NCBI GenBank assembly: GCA_964483455.1
Contig: CAZACK010000017.1
Span: forward strand, 1 to 64,000
From: CAYZJD01 sp964483455
Lineage (GTDB): Bacteria > Acidobacteriota > Terriglobia > Bryobacterales > Bryobacteraceae
Reading direction: 5' to 3'
Length of the DNA: 64,000 nt
Each line of letters starts with the position of its first letter. Positions within the stretch are counted from its first letter, which is position 1. The position numbers were made by a program, and so were the translations under genes. Under the pieces are notes generated by a model that ran no database searches, was not told the origin of the DNA, and worked only from the letters and a program-made list of their open reading frames with translations. Of the stretch, positions 8,856 to 20,886 are shown one piece after another.

Positions 8856-10016
8856 TCAATTCGTCGCGCATGTCAGCCGCGAGCCGGCCGCGGCGCAAAT
8901 CTCGGGCATCTCCGTCGCGGCGTTGAGGCAGGGGTTGCCACTGACGCCGCCATAATGATGAAGACCGATGACGTGGCGGCTGGCGGCATCGACAATCGGA
9001 GAACCCGACGATCCCCCCTCGCTGTCACAGCCGTAAGCCATCTGGCTCCGCTTAACGGTGCCCGAGTAAGTCTGATTGATCCGGTCGACCTTGCAGCGAA
9101 CCGTGTGTGCCGCGTCCTCCCAGTAGCCGACTTCTTTTGCGTTCCCGCCGGGGTGCTGGATGAACCAGATCAAGTCGCCGGTGGCGACCGTCTTGGTTGT
9201 AGGGATGAGCTCACCCCAGGTTCCTTCCGGGTTGCCCTGGAGCGTGAGCAATGTAAAGTCGAGGCGCTTGTTGGTGGTCAGCAGCGTGCCGCCGGCATAG
9301 TCGGCGCCCGCGTTCGGCGTGCCTGTTCCGCAAAGGGTCCGCTGGTATCCGAAGGTTGCCTGGAGGCTGGACGTCTCGGCCTGCGTGTCAATGCAGTGGT
9401 TGTTCGTCACGAGCGTGCTGTTGTTCGACCCTTGCGCGAGCCAGCCGGTGCACACGTACAGGAACTGGCCGCTTGCGAACAGCAGGCGGGCAACGGGCTT
9501 CTGCGCGGCGTCGATTTCCGAAAGGTGGCAGGCGACATCCTCGCGACCGTCGGTCCCGCAAACGACTTCCGGCACCGGCCGCGCCTTCGGTCCGCCGAGA
9601 TCTACGGTTCCGTGACCGAGGGCGGCGATATGGTATCCGTACCCCCCTTGCGATCCGGCGTGGAGTTCGACGATGGCGGTGTCACCCTCCACGGCGAAGG
9701 ACCAGAAATCGCCGTCGCCGTTGGGCCCGCGTCCGGTGTAAGTCCACGACTTGACGTCCCAGAGGTCTCGGACGGTGACGGAATCGTCCGGAGCCAGGTC
9801 AAAGCCGGTGAAATGGATGCGCAGGAAGGTGGCGCCGGGGGAGGCGACGGTTTCGCTCCACACGACGGCGCGCCCCGCGCTGGCCGGCGCATACGGATGT
9901 GGAGATTCCGAACGATAATCAATCACACGTCCGGCCGAGTGGCGACCTCCCTGGCCCCACGCTACCGACAACACACCGAAAAACGCGGCGCAGGCACAAG
10001 CAACGCTCATACGCAT
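8856..10016 (-). CDS. Secreted trypsin-fold serine protease (lysyl-endopeptidase-like)
   Basis: This 386-residue protein has a signal peptide (MRMSVACACAAFFGVLSVAWG), an N-terminal beta region of about 150 residues, then a trypsin-like domain. The triad is visible: His in VTNNHC, Asp in RLDFTLLTL, Ser in GGSSGSPI. Paired cysteines and IQHPGG resemble Achromobacter lysyl endopeptidase relatives. The start at 10016 is fixed by GGGAAAGGAA six bases upstream; a TATACT box at 10071-10076 (reverse strand) may be the -10. It is divergent from an HtrA protease gene. Cleavage specificity is not established. Confidence 0.87.
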   Translation of the reverse strand: MRMSVACACAAFFGVLSVAWGQGGRHSAGRVIDYRSESPHPYAPASAGRAVVWSETVASPGATFLRIHFTGFDLAPDDSVTVRDLWDVKSWTYTGRGPNGDGDFWSFAVEGDTAIVELHAGSQGGYGYHIAALGHGTVDLGGPKARPVPEVVCGTDGREDVACHLSEIDAAQKPVARLLFASGQFLYVCTGWLAQGSNNSTLVTNNHCIDTQAETSSLQATFGYQRTLCGTGTPNAGADYAGGTLLTTNKRLDFTLLTLQGNPEGTWGELIPTTKTVATGDLIWFIQHPGGNAKEVGYWEDAAHTVRCKVDRINQTYSGTVKRSQMAYGCDSEGGSSGSPIVDAASRHVIGLHHYGGVSGNPCLNAATEMPEICAAAGSRLTCATN

Positions 10017-10167
10017 TCGATAGTTCCTTTCCCTACCCATTCGGGCTGTATTGGGCAACCAGCCTGTGACAGTATACAACAAGAGCTGATTGCAACCGGT
10101 CGGGATCGACGGCTCAACCGGCGACCAAATGGCATAGGATAGGAACATCTGCTCTGGGCAGTGTCAC

Positions 10168-11625
10168 ATGAACCGATTCCCTTCCGGACAGGGGCGCAAA
10201 CTCGTGAAGCTGTCGTTTGATGGACCTCCTACGCGTCTCCCGGCACTTCTCGGCGCCCTGGCCGTCGCGTGCCTCCTGCTTCCGGCACAGGACCGCCCTG
10301 CCCGGACCGTCGCGCTCCGCCAGCTCAGCGATTCCCTGGTTGCCGTCACCGAGAAGCTCGCGCCCGCGGTTGTGCTCGTGACCAGCAACGTGGACGTGCC
10401 GGCGGGGCCGGAGGCCGTGGACGAGCCTGCCGCCGCACCGCAGCGCAGCACCGGTTCCGGCGTGATTGTCAGCGAGGACGGATATGTCGTCACCAACGCT
10501 CACGTGGTAGCCGGCGCCACCGCGGTTCGCGTGCAGCTTTCTTCCCGCGACTCGCCGCCCGGCTCCAGCATCCTTCGGCCCCGCGGACGCGTGTTCTCGG
10601 GGAAGATCATCGGCAGCGACCTGGAAACCGACCTCGCCGTTCTCAAGGTGGACGAGGAGAAACTGCCCTTCCTTCCGCTTGCCGACTCGGACACCATCCG
10701 GCAGGGCCAGGTTGTCCTGGCGCTTGGAAATCCCCTCGGCCTGGACAATTCGGTCAGTCTTGGGGTGGTGAGCGCGGTTGGACGGCAGCTCCGGCCGGAC
10801 GATCCTGTGATCTTCATTCAAACCGACGCGCCGATCAATCCTGGCAACAGCGGGGGGCCGCTGGCCGATCTCGACGGCAAGGTGATCGGAATCAACACGC
10901 TGATCTTCAGCCAATCCGGCGGCAGCGAAGGGCTGGGCTTCGCGGTGCCGAGCAACATCGTCCGCACCGTGATCGACCAGTTGAAGAAGACTGGCGTCGT
11001 GACCCGCGGCGACATTCAGGCGCAAGGTCAGACCCTCACGCCGGAACTCGCGTCCGGTCTCGGGCTGTCGCGCCAGCACGGAGTGATTCTGGCCGACGTG
11101 CGTCCCGGCGGCCCGGCCGCGGCGGCGGGACTCGAAATCGGCGATGTCATTCTCAGTCTGAACGGCAAGCCGATGGAGAATGCGCGGCAGTTCCACGTGA
11201 ATCTCTACCAGCAGCCCGTGGGGAACCTGGCGACGCTGGAGGTCCTGCGCGGGGATCAGCAACTAACGAAGTCGGTCCCGGTGGTCTTGCGGCTCGATGT
11301 TCCGGAGCGATTCGCCGCTCTGGTCGAGGCCCAGCGCGATCCGGTGCCGAGACTCGGCGTTGTGGTGGTGCCCGTCGATTCGAAGACGCGCCAGTGGCTG
11401 CCGATCTCGCCGCGATGGCCGCGAGGACTGCTTGTGGCCAGGCTGGCGACCGGCTCCGCCACGCCGCTCCGGCCGGGCGATGTGATCTACTCCGTCAACC
11501 GCCAGCCCGCCTGGACCGTGACTGAATTGGAGAACCTGCTTGGAAGCCGCAAGCCGGGCGAGTCGCTTGTACTCCAGGTGGAACGCGGGGGCCGGTTGCG
11601 ATACGTCGAGGTGATGCTGGACTGA
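10168..11625 (+). CDS. HtrA/DegP-like serine protease with two PDZ domains
   Basis: This 485-residue periplasmic protease/chaperone has an N-terminal hydrophobic export segment (residues 27-42). The trypsin-like core shows His in VVTNAHVV, Asp in ETDLAVLKV and Ser in NPGNSGGPL. A first PDZ domain contains ILADVRPGGPAAAAGLEIGD, and a second, more diverged one contains LLVARLATGSATPLRPGDV. The order matches DegP/DegQ. Its role would be degradation of misfolded envelope proteins. It diverges from the other secreted protease gene across about 150 bases. Confidence 0.92.
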   Translation: MNRFPSGQGRKLVKLSFDGPPTRLPALLGALAVACLLLPAQDRPARTVALRQLSDSLVAVTEKLAPAVVLVTSNVDVPAGPEAVDEPAAAPQRSTGSGVIVSEDGYVVTNAHVVAGATAVRVQLSSRDSPPGSSILRPRGRVFSGKIIGSDLETDLAVLKVDEEKLPFLPLADSDTIRQGQVVLALGNPLGLDNSVSLGVVSAVGRQLRPDDPVIFIQTDAPINPGNSGGPLADLDGKVIGINTLIFSQSGGSEGLGFAVPSNIVRTVIDQLKKTGVVTRGDIQAQGQTLTPELASGLGLSRQHGVILADVRPGGPAAAAGLEIGDVILSLNGKPMENARQFHVNLYQQPVGNLATLEVLRGDQQLTKSVPVVLRLDVPERFAALVEAQRDPVPRLGVVVVPVDSKTRQWLPISPRWPRGLLVARLATGSATPLRPGDVIYSVNRQPAWTVTELENLLGSRKPGESLVLQVERGGRLRYVEVMLD

Positions 11626-11661
11626 AGCTCACCGATCGGTGTTCATCGGCGGCCCGGACGC

Positions 11662-12641
11662 TCACGATCGGAGCACCGCCGCGATCGCCTCGGCGATCTT
11701 CTTGCCGTGGAACCGCCCGTTTTCGATGAAAATCTCGTTGGTGTGCATCCCCGCCACGAGCACGCCCGCCAGGTAGATGCCCCTGCGCTCGCTTTCGAGC
11801 GTTTCCGGATCGGTGTACGGCCTCCGGCTTTCGGGATCGAGGCGGATGCCGTGCGCCGACATGAACTCCAGGTCCGGATGGTAGCCGGTCATCGCGAAGA
11901 CGAAATCGTTCTTGAGCCAGCGCTCGCCGTCCGGCGTCGCCAGGAGAATTGAGTCCGGCCGGATCTCGACGATCGTCGAGCGGAAGTACGCGGTGATCTC
12001 GCCGCGCTTGATGCGGTTTTCGATGTTCGGCTTGATCCAGTACTTGACGCTGCCGGAAAGCGCGGCGCCTCGATGGACAAGCGTCACCCGCGCGCCGGTC
12101 CAGTGCAGCTCGAGCGCGGCGATCGCCGCCGAGTTCTTCCCGCCGACCACGGCTACATCGTGGCCGTAGTACGGATGCGGTTCCTTGTAGTAGTGGATGA
12201 CTTTCGGCAGGTCCTCGCCCGGCACGTTGAGCAGATTCGGGCGGTCGTAATAGCCCATGGCAAGGATCACCTTGCGCGCGGCATAAGCGCGAGGGCAGCC
12301 GTTGCGGTCGGTCGAGTGCACGACAAACGCACCATCGTCGCCAGTGATGTTCTCCACCCGTTCGTACTGGCGGATGTCAAGCTTGTAGAGGTCAGCCACG
12401 CGGCGATAGTACTTGAGCGCCTCGGTGCGGCCCGGCTTCTCGTTGAGCGAAGTCATCGGGATGTCGCCGATCTCGAGCAGCTCCGGCGTGGTGAAGAACA
12501 CCATGTTGGTCGGATAGTTGTACAGCGAGTTGACGACGCAGCCCTTCTCGATCAGGACGGCGGACAGGCCGCGCCGCTTGAGCTCGATCCCGCAAGCGAG
12601 GCCGGTCGGCCCGGCGCCGACGATGACGGCGTCGAACCGGT

Positions 12642-12645
<4 letters not shown>
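11662..12645 (-). CDS. ypdA: YpdA-family FAD/NAD(P)-dependent disulfide reductase
   Basis: This 327-residue flavoprotein starts at a GTG that overlaps the alaS stop (GTGA at 12642-12645). The FAD-binding motif VIVGAGPTGLACG is at residues 6-18 and a second dinucleotide motif VAVVGGKNSAAIAALE is near the middle. Length and motifs match YpdA, the putative bacillithiol-disulfide reductase, rather than thioredoxin reductase; no CxxC redox pair is present. It may indicate bacillithiol-type redox buffering, but other bacillithiol genes are not in the window. Confidence 0.82.
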
Positions 12646-15284
<2,639 letters not shown>

Positions 15285-15316
15285 AGATTTTATTGTGGCA
15301 TGAAGCGGTTGGGCGG

Positions 15317-16020
15317 TTATTCGGTTGTTCGGTTGGGCGGTTGGAGACACACTTCTTCCAGGATCCTGGCCGCTTCGGCGCAGGGGTCTTCGGCTCGCGT
15401 GACCTGGCGTCCGATGACGAGGTAATCGGCGCCGCTACAAACGGCTTCGGCGGGGGTGGCCGCACGCTTCTGGTCGCCCTTGCCCGCCCCGGCCGATCGG
15501 ACGCCCGGGGTCACCAGGATCGCCTTCTGACCGGCGATCTCGCGCACCGCGGCCACCTCCAGCGGCGAGCAGACGATGCCGTCGATGCCGACCTCCATGG
15601 CCTTGGCGGCGCGCAGGTCGACCAACTCCGAGACGCTGCACGGATAGCCGAGATCGGCGAGGTCGCTCTGGTCGAAGCTCGTCAGCACGGTGACGGCGAG
15701 GAGCTTCGGCGTAGAATCGCCACGGCCTTCGGCGGCAGCCCGCATGACGGCCCGGCTGCCGTGCACCGTCGGAAACGCAACACCCGCGCGCGCGGCCACG
15801 GCCACCGCCCGCTTGACCGTCTCGCCGATGTCGTGGAACTTCATGCCGAGGAAGACGCGCTTGCCGCCGGCCTGGAGTTCGCGTACGAAATTCATTCCGG
15901 CCGCGGCGTAAAGCTCCATGCCCACCTTGCAGAAATCCACAGCGTCGCCGAGACGGCCGACTAGCGGGCATGCTCGGTGGAGTCGAGGTCGAGCGCAATG
16001 ATCAGGGGGTTGCCGGTCAT
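15317..16020 (-). pseudogene. pyrF: Orotidine 5'-phosphate decarboxylase with a single-base frameshift
   Basis: PyrF makes UMP from OMP. The N-terminal strand (MTGNPLIIALDLDSTEHAR) begins at the ATG 16018-16020, overlapping the selD stop. It meets TAG at 15961-15963, while the rest of the enzyme (VGRLGDAVDFCKVGMELY onward, with GMKFHDIGETV and VTPGVR) continues one frame over. Adding one base near 15962 restores a full protein of about 234 residues. All catalytic segments survive, so this is either a sequencing/assembly indel or a very recent mutation. The stop is TAG, not UGA, so selenocysteine insertion does not explain it. Confidence 0.82.
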
Positions 16021-17039
16021 ACGAGCCGGATCGCTTTCCCCCGGCTCGGAAGCACGCGGCCGATGCGGCAGGCGCCGTCGCAGCGCCGCTCGAGGTCCGC
16101 CGCGTCGCCCTCCGGAAGCGACAGCAGCAGCCCGCCGGAGGTTTGCGGGTCGTAGAGCAGGTTCACAATTTCCTCCGCTATCTCGCGCGCCTGCTCGACG
16201 TCGCAGGAGGCGAACGCGCGGTTGTTCTTCAGTCCCCCGGCGATGGCGCCCTGGCGGGCGTACTCCACCGCGCCGGGCAGGAAGCGCACCCGGTCCACGT
16301 CGATTTCCAGCGTGACTCCGCTGGCCACCGCCATCTCGCGGGCGTGGCCGATCAGGCCGAAGCCGGTGATGTCGGTGCAGGCGTGAACATCCCATTCGAG
16401 CATCCATTCGCAGGCGCAGCGGTTCAGCGCGAGCATCGATTCGATGGAGGCGCGGACGTCTTCCTCGCGGGCAATCCCTCGCTTGAGCGCGGTCGAGACC
16501 ACGCCGGTCCCGATCTTCTTAGTGAACACCAGCGCGTCGCCTGCCCGAGCGCCGGCGTTGGTCCTCACGCGGTCCGGGTGGACCACGCCGGTAACCGCGT
16601 AGCCGAACTTGATCTCCTCATCGTGGATGCTGTGGCCTCCGATCACTACGCAGTCCGCTTCGTGGATCTTGTCCGCACCGCCCTTGAGGATTTGCTCGAG
16701 GTCCTCCAGATCGCGGTTGCCCGGATACGCCACGATGGAGAGTGCCGACAGAGGCTTGCCCCCCATGGCATACACGTCGCTCAGCGAATTGGCGGCGGCG
16801 ATGGCGCCGAAGGTGTACGGATCGTCGACGATCGGCGTGAAGAAATCCACCGTCTGCACCAGGGCGCACTCCGGCGTGAGCTTGTACACGCCGGCGTCGT
16901 CGGCGGTGTCAAACCCGACCAGCACGTTCTCGTTCGCCACGCGGGGCACGCGGGCCAGCACCTGGTCCAAAACCTTTGGACTCAGCTTGGACGCTCAACC
17001 GGCCGCCTTCACGTGCGCCGTCAGCTTCTTCGACGACAT
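16017..17039 (-). CDS. selD: Selenide, water dikinase, itself a selenoprotein (UGA = Sec at codon 15)
   Basis: SelD makes selenophosphate from selenide and ATP for Sec-tRNA synthesis. Reading from the ATG at 17037-17039 gives MSSKKLTAHVKAAG, then an in-frame TGA (16995-16997), then ASKLSPKVLDQVLARV and the rest of the enzyme. The TGA falls exactly at the catalytic Cys/Sec of the family motif (KAAG-U-A-KL). Further motifs are GFDTADDAGVYKL, VDFFTPIVDDPY and GGHSIHDEEIKFG. With Sec the protein has 340 residues; automated calling would truncate it to start near 16970. A hairpin just after the UGA looks like a bacterial SECIS. The stop overlaps the pyrF start (ATGA). Confidence 0.93.
16965..16997 (-). 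promoter_or_regulatory. Sec UGA codon and SECIS-like hairpin in selD
   Basis: The UGA is at 16995-16997. Thirteen bases later a perfect 7-bp stem (GUCCAAA, 16975-16981, with UUUGGAC, 16965-16971) closes a GGU apical loop at 16972-16974. Bacterial SECIS elements bind SelB through a small loop containing G and U placed roughly 16-37 bases after the UGA; here the loop is 20-22 bases after it. Confidence 0.8.
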
Positions 17040-17089
17040 CCACTTCAGTCTACAAGGATGCGGCTGCCGGCTGCGATACTAAGAGGGTG

Positions 17090-18061
17090 ATGCATGCTCG
17101 AAGCTGCCTTCTCGCCACCGCCGGCCTGCTGCTTGCTTCCTGTTCGGCTCCCAAACCTCAGCCGCCTGCCGCCGCGCCCGCGGGCGCGCCGAAGTTCGAC
17201 CGCGCGTTCTGGGCGCACTGGGGAGACGGGAAATCCGAGGTTGCGGCCTACGATCTGAAGTACCCGCGCTACGGCCAGATCCGCTCCGGCGTCGCGGTGA
17301 CCATTTTCGTCGCCGAGACGTTCTCCAACAGCGCGCGCGTCAAGGCCGACCCCGGCAAACATCCGCCCTCGGATGAGTTTCCGGTGATGAAGCTGAACCT
17401 CGTGAAGGATTTTCAGACGGGCATTTACGACTACAACACGATGCTGTCGACGTTCGTCGCCTTGCAGCCGGTCAACGCCCGCCCGGCCGGCGCTACGACC
17501 AAGATGACGTTCTCCGCGCAGGAGTGGTGCGGTCAGGCGTGGCAGCAGGTGCTGTTCGACGCGCAGGCCGCGCGTTTCACAATGCACAGCTACTTCGACG
17601 GCGAGGCGGACCAGCAGCGTCAGATTGAATACCCGCCCGAAGGCTTGGCCGAGGACTCGCTGTGGCTTTGGACGCGGCAGATGGCGTGGCCCGCCCTGGC
17701 GCCAGGCGACACCCGGACGGTTCCCGCGCTCTTTTCGATGCAGACCTCGCGCGACACGCACGTCCCTCCGGAGTGGAATCCGACGGCACTGACACGGACG
17801 ATGATCCCCCAGCAGGTCACCGTGCCCGCCGGCACATTCGAGACCGATCTTTGGGCCGCCCAGCAGGAAGGCGGAATCCTGCGGCGGTTCTTCGTCGAAA
17901 AAGCCTTCCCTCACCGGATCGTCCGGTGGGAGTTCAGCACCGGCGAGCAGGCGGAGTTGCTCGGCGTGGATCGGCTGGAGTACTGGAAGATGAACGGGGA
18001 GGGCGCCGAGGCGGCGCTGAAGAAGCTGGGAGTGAACCCGCGGCCGCCGAGGACCACGTAG
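17090..18061 (+). CDS. Lipoprotein of unknown function
   Basis: A 323-residue protein with a lipoprotein signal: MHARSCLLATAGLLLASC, the cysteine being the lipidation site, followed by a Pro/Ala-rich linker. The mature part is mostly beta with segments such as VAETFSNSARVKADPGKH and GILRRFFVEKAFPHRIVRWE. I recognise no named family. The ATG at 17090 follows AAGAGG closely; GTG at 17087 is an alternative. It is divergent from selD with only 50 bases between, so the promoters must be back to back. An envelope-anchored role is implied by the lipobox only. Confidence 0.75.
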   Translation: MHARSCLLATAGLLLASCSAPKPQPPAAAPAGAPKFDRAFWAHWGDGKSEVAAYDLKYPRYGQIRSGVAVTIFVAETFSNSARVKADPGKHPPSDEFPVMKLNLVKDFQTGIYDYNTMLSTFVALQPVNARPAGATTKMTFSAQEWCGQAWQQVLFDAQAARFTMHSYFDGEADQQRQIEYPPEGLAEDSLWLWTRQMAWPALAPGDTRTVPALFSMQTSRDTHVPPEWNPTALTRTMIPQQVTVPAGTFETDLWAAQQEGGILRRFFVEKAFPHRIVRWEFSTGEQAELLGVDRLEYWKMNGEGAEAALKKLGVNPRPPRTT

Positions 18062-18109
18062 TCTCATCGACAGGGCAGGCGAAATCGCTCGCCCCAACTG
18101 CATCAGAGC

Positions 18110-18115
18110 TACAAT
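18110..18115 (+). promoter_or_regulatory. -10-like TACAAT immediately before the dehydratase gene
   Basis: TACAAT ends six bases before the ATG at 18122. A transcript from this box would be leaderless or nearly so. No convincing -35 was seen. Confidence 0.4.
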
Positions 18116-18121
18116 GCCCGC

Positions 18122-19396
18122 ATGCGCAGGCGACATTTTCTCGCGACTCTGCCGGCGGCGGGGATCCCCGCACCCGTCTCGTCTCAACCTGCCCGGAACG
18201 GCAAGCTGAAGATCACCGCCGTCGAGATCTGGCGGGTGGAGGGGAAACGCGAAGCCGTCACCGGGCTGCACCGCCAGCACCAGGTCCAGCCACTGCACAT
18301 CTACGAAGAACACCGGCCAAAGCCGTACCGTGAGCCGGCCGAGGGCAAGCAGGCCACGGTCAGCACCAGCGCGCTGTACCTGAAGATCAAGACCGATGCC
18401 GGACTGGAGGGCCTGTACGGGCCAATTGACAGGGAGGCGGCGCTCGTCGTGGACCAGCAGCTCAAGCCGTTTCTCCTCGGCAAAGACCCGCTGGCGGGTG
18501 AGGCTCTCTGGGACCAGATGCATCGCCTCAACCGCCACTCGCGGCGCGGCCATTACATGATGGCGATCAGCGCGGTGGACAACACGCTGTGGGACCTGCG
18601 CGGCCGGTACCTTGAGGTTCCCGTCTGGCGGCTGCTCGGCGGTCCGTCGCGGACCTCCGTCGAAGCCTACGGAAGCTGCCTCGGCTACTCGGTCGAACCC
18701 GAGGCCGCGGCATCAACGGCCGCCGAGCTGAAGCGGGCCGGCTTCCGGCATCAGAAGTGGTTTCTCGCCTACGGGCCGGGCGACGGGGCCGAAGGACTGG
18801 CACGGAACGTGGCGCTGGTTCGCGCTCTGCGAGAAGCGGCGGGCGACGACGTCGATCTCATGTTCGACGCCTTCATGGGCTGGGACCTGAACTACGCGCT
18901 AGTGTGGGCGAAACAGGTCGAGCGATACCGGCCGCGCTGGATCGAGGAAGCGTTCCAGCCGGACAAGATCGAAAGCTTCGTCCAGCTCCGGCGCGCCACG
19001 TCGGTCCCCGTTGCCTCGGGCGAGCATTTCTACGGACGCTGGGAGGCGCACGACTATCTGCGCGCCGGCGCGCTTCACGTTGTCCAGGCCGATCCCGAAT
19101 GGTGCGGCGGCGTGAGCGAGCTGGTCAAGATCTGCGCGATCGCTTCGCTTTTCGACGCGCACGTCATTCCGCACGGCCACAGCCTGCACGCGGCGCTGCA
19201 CGTGGTGGCTTCGCAGCCGCCCATGACCTGCCCGCTGGTCGAGTATCTCATCCACAAGATGAGCACCTACCACTGGTTTGAGACAGCGCCGCTCCAGGTG
19301 TCCGGCGGGCGCATCGCGCTGCCGGAGCGGCCGGGATTCGGAATCGAACTGGATTCGTCGAAGATCGAGAAGCAAGAGAAATTGGGGATTACGTAG
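18122..19396 (+). CDS. Mandelate racemase/muconate lactonizing (enolase superfamily) acid-sugar dehydratase, rhamnonate-dehydratase-like
   Basis: This 424-residue protein has a twin-arginine-like leader (MRRRHFLATLPAAG) and an enolase-superfamily barrel. Catalytic segments: HQKWFLAYGP (the second-strand KWF typical of L-rhamnonate dehydratases), metal-ligand strands MFDAFMGWD, WIEEAFQPD and VASGEHFYGRWE, and the general acid/base IPHGHSLHA. Family members dehydrate aldonic acids to 2-keto-3-deoxy acids. The Tat-like leader suggests export, unusual for this enzyme but seen in Acidobacteriota and Planctomycetes. Exact substrate is inference. Confidence 0.82.
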   Translation: MRRRHFLATLPAAGIPAPVSSQPARNGKLKITAVEIWRVEGKREAVTGLHRQHQVQPLHIYEEHRPKPYREPAEGKQATVSTSALYLKIKTDAGLEGLYGPIDREAALVVDQQLKPFLLGKDPLAGEALWDQMHRLNRHSRRGHYMMAISAVDNTLWDLRGRYLEVPVWRLLGGPSRTSVEAYGSCLGYSVEPEAAASTAAELKRAGFRHQKWFLAYGPGDGAEGLARNVALVRALREAAGDDVDLMFDAFMGWDLNYALVWAKQVERYRPRWIEEAFQPDKIESFVQLRRATSVPVASGEHFYGRWEAHDYLRAGALHVVQADPEWCGGVSELVKICAIASLFDAHVIPHGHSLHAALHVVASQPPMTCPLVEYLIHKMSTYHWFETAPLQVSGGRIALPERPGFGIELDSSKIEKQEKLGIT

Positions 19397-19406
19397 CCTG
19401 TCACCG
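19394..19406 (+). repeat. Copy of dispersed motif TAGCCTGTCACCG
   Basis: Thirteen-base motif shared with 40477-40489 and 49969-49981, and with its last 12 bases at 27568-27579. This copy supplies the TAG stop of the dehydratase gene. Confidence 0.55.
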
Positions 19407-19410
19407 ATTT

Positions 19411-20886
19411 CTACTCGAAGACTTGGTCGACGGGCACGATCTTGACGGACTCCGGTCGCACGTCGATCTTCCATTTCTCGACGATCTTGTCCTCTTCCAA
19501 TACCTCCGGCGGCTTGGGGGCGTTGTAGGTCATCGGCGATGGTTCGTTCGCCAGTAACTTCTTCTTCAGATCCTCGCAATTCTTCGCAATCACGACGATC
19601 CGCAGGCCATCCATCGAGAGGTGCTTCCGGATCGCTCGGTTGACATCGTCAACTGTCAGCTTCGCGAGCGACGTCTTGATATAGGTCGAGTAGTCTGGAA
19701 TCCCGTAATACTGGCTGTCGATGGCATAGCCCAGCTCCGCGCGCTTGGTCTTCATGAGCAGGTTCACGTACTTCGAAAGGAAGCTGCGGGAGCGCTCGAA
19801 CTCCTCACGAGAGAGGCCCTGCTTGAGAAGCCGGTCCAATTCGTAAAGCGCCAGCCGGAGCGTGAAATGCGCCGTGGGCGGCTCGACGGGCCGTATCCAG
19901 ATCTGGAAGATCTGGCTTTGGCGGGCGAGGTTCGGGTCCGGCTCGAACTGGAACATCCCGCGAGGGAAATACTCGATGTAGGCATAATCCCCGTAATTGA
20001 GACCACGAACCTGCCGCATCCGTTCGTACAGGCGTCCGCCGCTCATGCGGTGCTGTCCGAAGTAGGACTGCGCCACCAGCAGAGGCGGGTAGTCCGGATG
20101 ACCGCGTCTTACTTCGATGGGGAAACCCATGGAGTAGGCAACCGCCCGCGTGTCCTTCTCGACCATGGTGACCGAGATGCCCCGTGCCGGCTTGGGCCTC
20201 GGGATCTTCAGGTTGCCGGGTTTGCCTTTGGGCAGGGCGGCGAAGTCCTTTTTCAGGCGGGTGAGGAACTCGGGAGAGTACCCGCCGGCGATCCCCAGAA
20301 CCAGGTTCGCCTGCGTATAGTTGGCCCGATAGTAACTCTGAAGATCGGCCACGGTCATCTTTCGCAGCGCCGAGACGGCGCCCGTGTTGTGCCAGCCGTA
20401 CCGATGGCCCGCATAGATCTCGTTGTACAGGACTTCTTTTCCCAGTTCCTCGTCGTTGTTGCCGCGGAGGTTCACCTGGAGAAAGTTGATCGCGTCGTCC
20501 CGCAGCCGGTTAAAGTCGTCTTCCCGCCAGCCCGGCTCGAGCAGCATGGCGCGGAGAAGCTTGTAGAATGGCTCCAGGTTGTCCACGTGGGTAGACGCGG
20601 AGATGACGGTCATCTCCTTGTCCACCTGGCCGGAGACGGATGTGGCCATGGGGAACATGGCGTCCAGGATCTGTTTGTAGGTTGTGTCGCGAGTCCCTCC
20701 CTGGGCGAGCATGGACGCCGTCAGGGAAGCGGCCCCTGGCTTGCCCGCTGGGTCGGAAGCCGCGCCGGTTATGAAAACGATGCGGAATGTCACCAGCGGG
20801 GAATCGCTCGGACGCTCAACGACGCGGATCTGTGCCGACATGGCAGTGGTCACCAGAAGAAGCACGGCTGCATTCGCGGATTTCAT
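19411..20886 (-). CDS. M16-family protein lacking the zinc-binding motif (non-catalytic partner)
   Basis: A 491-residue protein with signal peptide MKSANAAVLLLVTTAMSAQ and the M16 (pitrilysin) fold. Where active members have HxxEH it reads GAASLTASMLAQGG, so zinc binding is lost. The later M16 segment AYSMGFPIEVRRGHPDYPPL and the C-terminal lobe are intact. It overlaps the stop of the active M16 gene by four bases (ATGA), matching the two-subunit M16 arrangement in which one chain supplies zinc and the other closes the chamber. Confidence 0.85.
   Translation of the reverse strand: MKSANAAVLLLVTTAMSAQIRVVERPSDSPLVTFRIVFITGAASDPAGKPGAASLTASMLAQGGTRDTTYKQILDAMFPMATSVSGQVDKEMTVISASTHVDNLEPFYKLLRAMLLEPGWREDDFNRLRDDAINFLQVNLRGNNDEELGKEVLYNEIYAGHRYGWHNTGAVSALRKMTVADLQSYYRANYTQANLVLGIAGGYSPEFLTRLKKDFAALPKGKPGNLKIPRPKPARGISVTMVEKDTRAVAYSMGFPIEVRRGHPDYPPLLVAQSYFGQHRMSGGRLYERMRQVRGLNYGDYAYIEYFPRGMFQFEPDPNLARQSQIFQIWIRPVEPPTAHFTLRLALYELDRLLKQGLSREEFERSRSFLSKYVNLLMKTKRAELGYAIDSQYYGIPDYSTYIKTSLAKLTVDDVNRAIRKHLSMDGLRIVVIAKNCEDLKKKLLANEPSPMTYNAPKPPEVLEEDKIVEKWKIDVRPESVKIVPVDQVFE

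Noticed and set aside
15961..15963. Possible second selenocysteine codon, in pyrF
   Set aside because: The interrupting codon is TAG, and the downstream enzyme is in a different frame, so this is a frameshift.
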